From NCBI GenBank assembly GCA_905182475.1, contig CAJJBR010000056.1, positions 48,233 to 112,232 of the forward strand: a DNA stretch of 64,000 nucleotides, given 5' to 3'. Positions 60,009-64,000 of the stretch are shown here, piece by piece. Every line of letters starts with the position of its first letter. Position 1 is the first letter of the stretch. Position numbers and translations under genes: made by a program. The stretch is from Akkermansiaceae bacterium. GTDB taxonomy: Bacteria > Verrucomicrobiota > Verrucomicrobiia > Verrucomicrobiales > Akkermansiaceae. The notes under the pieces were generated by a model. It made no database searches and was not told the DNA's origin. It worked only from the letters and a program-made list of their open reading frames with translations.

Positions 60009-61457
60009 CTACTTCTTCACCTCGTAGCATAAGACGAGATCCTGGTCGCGTAGGTAGAGGTGGCCGTCGAGGACGACCGGGTGGGTCCAGACCTTGCCGT
60101 TGGTGCCCTCTCGCAGCTTGGTGGTCTTCGGAAGGGAAAATCGTCCGTGCTCCTTGTATCCCTTTGGAGAAGCCTCCGCGAGGAAGACCGAACCTTCATG
60201 CTCGTCGAGGCCGTAGAGCATGCCGTCGGCGTAGTGGACCGCGCCCTTCTGTATCCCTTCACCCTTTTCGTTCCAGATGCGTTCGCCAGTCTTGAAGTCC
60301 TGACAGGTCAAGCCGCCGCCGTCGGAGAAGCCATAGAGGGAGCCGTCGACGAGGAGGACCCCGCCATGATGGTTCTTCATCACCTTGTTCTTCCACACTT
60401 CTTTTGCTTTTGATCCCTCGATGTCCACCAGCATGGATCCGGCCCCGTAGCCCGAGGTCATGTAAACTTTGCCGTCATGATAGATCGGGGTGGGGATGAC
60501 TGCGGTGCGCCCTTCCGGCCAGTCGGCGGTCCAGAGCAGGGCGCCATCCTCGGCACTGATGCCGGCGAGTTTCTTCATGAACAACTGGACATACTGGCGC
60601 TTGCCTTTGACCTCGGCGATGATGAGAGAGGAATATTCCGCGCCATCGGTTAGGTCCTTGCTGCGCCACAGAGTTTTGCCGGTCTTCTTGTCGAGGGCGA
60701 TGATCGCGCCTTGATCGCCGCCGGGAGTGACGAGCAGTTTGTCGCCATCGACGAGGGGTGATTCCGAGTAACCCCACTTGGGCACCTCCCCACCGAAGTC
60801 CTCGACGAGTTGTTTGCTCCAAACCTTGGATCCGTCGGCGGTCTTGACCGCAATCAAGGCCCCGTTGGCGCTCATGGCGTAGACCAGTCCCTCGCTCACG
60901 GTCGGGCCGCCCCGAGGGCCCTGCCCCCAACCGGTGTTGTAGCCTTTGCCAGGGTCATCCCCGATCTCGGTGCTCCAGAGTTCCTTGCCGGTTCCCCGGT
61001 CCAAGCAGATGAGCTCCGCTTCCTTGTCCCGGGTGCCAGTGAAATAGAGATGCTCGCCCACGATAGCGGGAGAGCTGTAGCCGCGCCCACCGTCGGTGAA
61101 GGTCCAGAGGAGTTTCGGGCCGTCCTTGGGCCATGATTTCAGGAGACCGCTATCAGGCGAGCGGTCCATCCGGTCCGCGCCACGCCAAGTAGGCCACGAG
61201 GCGGCGCTCCCTCCGGGGGCTGCGGTGGGTGCGGCCTTGGCGAGCTCTTGATCTGCACTCGAGAGTCGACCGAGCGGGATTTTCACCGTGCCTCCCCCAT
61301 CGCGCTGGATGGTCACCACGTCATTCGCGAGACTTTGGAAATCCCCCTCGAGCGTCCGACCGGTTTCGGACTCGGTCCATGTTCGCGCAGAGACAATACC
61401 ACTGCAAATGAGCATGATGCAAAAAACGAAGTAAGGAGGGGAGAGCTGAAATTTCAT
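60009..61457 (-). CDS. PQQ-like beta-propeller protein with SHD1 domain
   Basis: The 482-residue protein has a signal peptide (MKFQLSPPYFVFCIMLICSG). Residues about 25-70 form an SHD1-like domain (RTWTESETGRTLEGDFQSLA, TVKIPLGRLSSADQEL). Then a PQQ-like eight-bladed propeller follows with repeats such as LICLDRGTGKELWSTEIG, IIALDKKTGKTLWRSKDLTD and AEDGALLWTADWPEGRTAVI, each with the DxxTGK/W pattern. The family is often wrongly called dehydrogenase: no PQQ-binding pocket is evident, so it is probably a binding or scaffold protein. It is convergent with tRNA-Asn. Confidence 0.88.
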   Translation of the reverse strand: MKFQLSPPYFVFCIMLICSGIVSARTWTESETGRTLEGDFQSLANDVVTIQRDGGGTVKIPLGRLSSADQELAKAAPTAAPGGSAASWPTWRGADRMDRSPDSGLLKSWPKDGPKLLWTFTDGGRGYSSPAIVGEHLYFTGTRDKEAELICLDRGTGKELWSTEIGDDPGKGYNTGWGQGPRGGPTVSEGLVYAMSANGALIAVKTADGSKVWSKQLVEDFGGEVPKWGYSESPLVDGDKLLVTPGGDQGAIIALDKKTGKTLWRSKDLTDGAEYSSLIIAEVKGKRQYVQLFMKKLAGISAEDGALLWTADWPEGRTAVIPTPIYHDGKVYMTSGYGAGSMLVDIEGSKAKEVWKNKVMKNHHGGVLLVDGSLYGFSDGGGLTCQDFKTGERIWNEKGEGIQKGAVHYADGMLYGLDEHEGSVFLAEASPKGYKEHGRFSLPKTTKLREGTNGKVWTHPVVLDGHLYLRDQDLVLCYEVKK

Positions 61458-61638
61458 GATGGCGAGTTGGGGAAAAGTCTAAATCCGAACTTATTGGATA
61501 CAATCTACGGTAATCCGACGCCTTGCCTATCGTAAAGTGAGCGAAAATTGGAGGATTTCGGGATCTCAAAATCTCTTCCATGGGCCAAGTGGAAATTTAA
61601 TTGTATCCGTGGGCGGCATGGCTCACCCATGAAAAGCA

Positions 61639-62553
61639 TTACTTGATGATCTCAAGCGTGGCCTTGCCCAGGGAATCGCCGACGAGGAAGTAGCTCTCTG
61701 CATTGCCGAACCAATGATGGCCGTGTCGCCTGTTCGGCGAGAGGTCGGCAGGACGTGCGTGCTGTGAGGTCGGCACGAAGACTGCGTTCTTAATCTTCGC
61801 CGTGCCGTCCTTCTGAGCCTTGCGGAATGCGGCCATGCCGCTGCCTACTTTTGCAGGGCCACTGTTTCCGAGTTCGCCGACGATGAAGGGCAGTCCGGGT
61901 GACTTGAACTCAGCGCGGACGTCTTTGGCGAAGTTCACCAGATTCGCTTCATACTCAGCCGTGGCTTCCTTGGAGATCATGTCGTTCCAGCCCTGCATCC
62001 AGATGAAACCAGCGAACTCATACTTGCCGACACCACTCAGTGCTTCGCGAACTTCCTCGACCATCTGTTTGTAATATGGACCGGTATCACCGCCGGAGCT
62101 TGGCGGACGAAAGTCGACGTGAAGGCTCTTGCCGCCCCATGCCGTCTTAATCAGCAGCACGGGTTCCTCGAAATGGTCACCCACGATGTGGCCGAACTGC
62201 AGCTCGGGGCCGATGTGGCTGCTGTTACCATATCCAGTGTAGCCTACAGTCAGCCCACCTTTGCGGACCTTGCCCTTTACCTTGTAGGAAATCTCGACGT
62301 CATCGCGCATCACCCACTTGCCCTTGTGATCGCGCAGGTGCTTCATGGCGTCTTTGTTTTTCGAGTTCTTCATGGACCACTCGAGGTTGCCTTTGCCACC
62401 ATTGTAATTCTTCTCGTGATCCATATCGACCACGCCGTGGCCCTCCATATTCGACTGCCCGGCGAGGATGAAGACTTTGACGGGCTTGTTCTGATCCGCG
62501 TGCAGGAGTGATACGGAGGCGATTGAAACGAGGAGTAATGTGAGGAGCTTCAT
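61639..62553 (-). CDS. Sialate O-acetylesterase (SASA) family protein
   Basis: The 304-residue protein has a signal peptide (MKLLTLLLVSIASVSLLHAD). The SGNH-like catalytic Ser34 lies in ILAGQSNMEGHG, with GPELQFG, KTAWGGKSL, FIWMQGWND and a C-terminal PNRRHGHHWFG carrying the likely catalytic His. The carbohydrate-esterase role (removing O-acetyl groups from sugars) follows from the family. It may belong with the nearby PQQ-like genes in glycan use; this is inferred from the neighbourhood. Confidence 0.88.
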   Translation of the reverse strand: MKLLTLLLVSIASVSLLHADQNKPVKVFILAGQSNMEGHGVVDMDHEKNYNGGKGNLEWSMKNSKNKDAMKHLRDHKGKWVMRDDVEISYKVKGKVRKGGLTVGYTGYGNSSHIGPELQFGHIVGDHFEEPVLLIKTAWGGKSLHVDFRPPSSGGDTGPYYKQMVEEVREALSGVGKYEFAGFIWMQGWNDMISKEATAEYEANLVNFAKDVRAEFKSPGLPFIVGELGNSGPAKVGSGMAAFRKAQKDGTAKIKNAVFVPTSQHARPADLSPNRRHGHHWFGNAESYFLVGDSLGKATLEIIK

Positions 62554-62677
62554 GGGATGATTGTACAGCTAACGACCCGGAAATCGATCCCTTTCAGTTG
62601 TTGCAGCCACCACCCTGAATTGTCCCATCAGGATTCGGGGATGGAAGTCGGGGGGGCGGGTAGCGTATAGCCGGTGC

Positions 62678-64000
62678 ATGAACATGAGACGGATCATGAT
62701 ACTGGCGACATGCCTCTGCAGTGGCTTGGCATCAGCGGAGCCCCCCCGAGCCCTGTCGGAGGGAGCCGTCGTGGAGGAGTGGCCACACTTTCTCGGGCCG
62801 AATCTTGATGCCACCACGGGCGAAGGACCTCTGCTCAAGAAATGGCCTGAGGATGGCCTCAAAGTGGTGTGGGAAGTCGAGCGGGGCGAAGGCTATGGCT
62901 GCCCGGTGATCGCGGGCGGACGTCTTTTTTACTTCCAACGCTCTGAGGGAAAGGAGCAGATCGATTGCCGTGATCCGGAGACGGGCAAGCTTACCTGGAG
63001 CCATTCCTATGAGGTCGAGTATCAGGACCGCTATGGCTTCAGTGCAGGGCCGCGCTCCAGCGTGGTGGTGAGTGATGCCCGCGTCTATGTGGCGGGCGTG
63101 ACCGCGCAGCTGCATTGCCTGAGTGCGGATAAGGGCGAGGTAATCTGGAGGCGTGACTTACAAAAGGAGTATGAGATTCCGCAGTATTTCTTCGGCTACG
63201 GCCCAACTCCCATCGTGCATGGTGACAAACTGATCGTGAATGTCGGTGGCAAGGCGGACGGAGATGAGGGCGGGGTATGTGTCGCTGCCTTTGACAAGAA
63301 AACGGGGAAAACCCTCTGGGAAGTGAAGGACAAGTGGGGTGCAAGCTATGCCTCCCCGGTGGTGGCGAAGATTCAGGGAAAGATGTGTGCCCTGGTTATG
63401 GCGGCAGGTGAGAGCAAGCCATCTCACGGCGGCCTGCTGACCATCGATGTGGAAACGGGCAAGGTCTACGACCGATTCCCATGGCGTGCGCGCAAACGTG
63501 AGTCGGTGCTGGCATCATCCCCACTGGCGCTCGATGAGCAAACGGTCTTCATCTCCGAGTGCTATGAAATCGGCGGTGTGCTGCTGAAGTACGATGCCGA
63601 GCGAAAGTCGACTCCCGTGTGGAAGCAGCGCGAATTCGGCATGCACTTCATGATGCCGGTCGTCAAAGATGGTTTCATCTATGGCTTTGCCGGGCGCAAC
63701 CCACCGGACACCGAACTCAAGTGTGTGAGCCTAGCAACAGGCGAGGTGGTTTGGACGAAAGATTATTTCTGGAAAAAGGATGGCCAAATCGAAGGGCTGT
63801 TTCGTGGCAGTATCCTGCAAGCTGGAGATCGCTACATCGCGCTGGGCGAGGACGGGATTCTGGTTGAGCTGGAACTCACACCGAAGGGAACCAAAGTGCT
63901 GCAGCGCACCCGCCTATTCACCGCACGCGAGGCATGGACCATGCCCAGCCTGCACAAGGGACTGCTCTACGTCGTGCAGAATACCGTGGATTCGAATGAC
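62678..64000 (+). CDS. PQQ-like beta-propeller protein (partial, 3' end off window)
   Basis: The frame from ATG 62678 is open to the last base (441 codons). A signal peptide (MNMRRIMILATCLCSGLASA) precedes a propeller of the PQQ-like type: WPHFLGPNLDATTGEGPLLK, VWEVERGEGYGCPVIAGGRL, FDKKTGKTLWEVKDKWG, CVSLATGEVVWTKDYFW. The repeats match the family found in Verrucomicrobia and Planctomycetes. No clear cofactor ligands are seen. It is divergent from the SASA gene, with 124 bp between starts. Confidence 0.87.
   Translation, partial: MNMRRIMILATCLCSGLASAEPPRALSEGAVVEEWPHFLGPNLDATTGEGPLLKKWPEDGLKVVWEVERGEGYGCPVIAGGRLFYFQRSEGKEQIDCRDPETGKLTWSHSYEVEYQDRYGFSAGPRSSVVVSDARVYVAGVTAQLHCLSADKGEVIWRRDLQKEYEIPQYFFGYGPTPIVHGDKLIVNVGGKADGDEGGVCVAAFDKKTGKTLWEVKDKWGASYASPVVAKIQGKMCALVMAAGESKPSHGGLLTIDVETGKVYDRFPWRARKRESVLASSPLALDEQTVFISECYEIGGVLLKYDAERKSTPVWKQREFGMHFMMPVVKDGFIYGFAGRNPPDTELKCVSLATGEVVWTKDYFWKKDGQIEGLFRGSILQAGDRYIALGEDGILVELELTPKGTKVLQRTRLFTAREAWTMPSLHKGLLYVVQNTVDSND

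Overview
The window looks like a chromosomal segment of a Verrucomicrobiota bacterium, most likely Verrucomicrobiales (Akkermansiaceae or Verrucomicrobiaceae type), with G+C near 55%. The reasons are a PVC-type dehydrogenase at the left edge, PQQ-like propeller proteins (one with an SHD1 domain), DUF1080, TIGR03790, DUF2851, DUF4250 and DUF2007 proteins, weak or absent Shine-Dalgarno sequences, and many secreted proteins. This is inferred from gene content; no 16S rRNA gene is present.

Layout: 1-4.7 kb holds a partial PVC dehydrogenase, a DUF1460 lipoprotein, an ECF sigma factor and a GAF protein. 4.8-13.9 kb holds a large TPR protein, an LptF/G-type permease, a protein ending in a perfect (Glu-Thr)16 tract, a MATE transporter, two overlapping TPM-like genes and a half-length aldehyde dehydrogenase homologue. 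13.9-24.4 kb is mostly housekeeping: ubiE/menG, msrA, trpB, an L,D-transpeptidase, an M42 peptidase, the amino-sugar cluster glmM / stand-alone hexapeptide acetyltransferase / glmS, and hemQ (chdC). 24.4-31.6 kb holds DUF3307, a frameshifted cyclic-nucleotide-binding gene, RNase P RNA, DUF456, and a two-component system with a secreted TPR protein. An RRM protein follows. 31.6-38 kb holds small DUF genes, an outer-membrane barrel, a frameshifted CDF transporter, two coiled-coil tail-anchored proteins, fdhD, a double thioredoxin-fold protein and a stretch of gene remnants. 38-44.7 kb holds a GHL10 hydrolase, a DUF1080 protein, a structured RNA candidate before rnd-metX and a GH75-like chitosanase. 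44.8-49.5 kb is translation-related: rpmI, rplT, pyrH, frr, tRNA-Ala(GGC), then palindromic elements. 49.6-59.6 kb holds gltB, a YlbF-like protein with a Gly/Cys tail, a PhnP-like hydrolase, TIGR03790, DUF2851 and thiS. 59.7-64 kb holds tRNA-Asn(GTT), two PQQ-like propeller proteins and a sialate O-acetylesterase-like protein.

How the genes work together: glmM, the acetyltransferase and glmS can supply GlcNAc-1-phosphate for the cell wall, and the L,D-transpeptidase and DUF1460 protein act on peptidoglycan. The secreted enzymes (PVC dehydrogenase, GHL10, DUF1080, GH75, SASA, PQQ-like) fit a polysaccharide-degrading life. The sensor kinase has discoidin-like extracytoplasmic regions that could read glycans.

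No complete mobile element, CRISPR array or defence system is visible. The unusual content lies in gene decay (two single-base frameshifts and a multi-lesion zinc-ribbon pseudogene), nested inverted repeats beside tRNA-Ala, dispersed GC palindromes, heptad-like AT-rich spacers, and an orphan structured RNA with a strong terminator.
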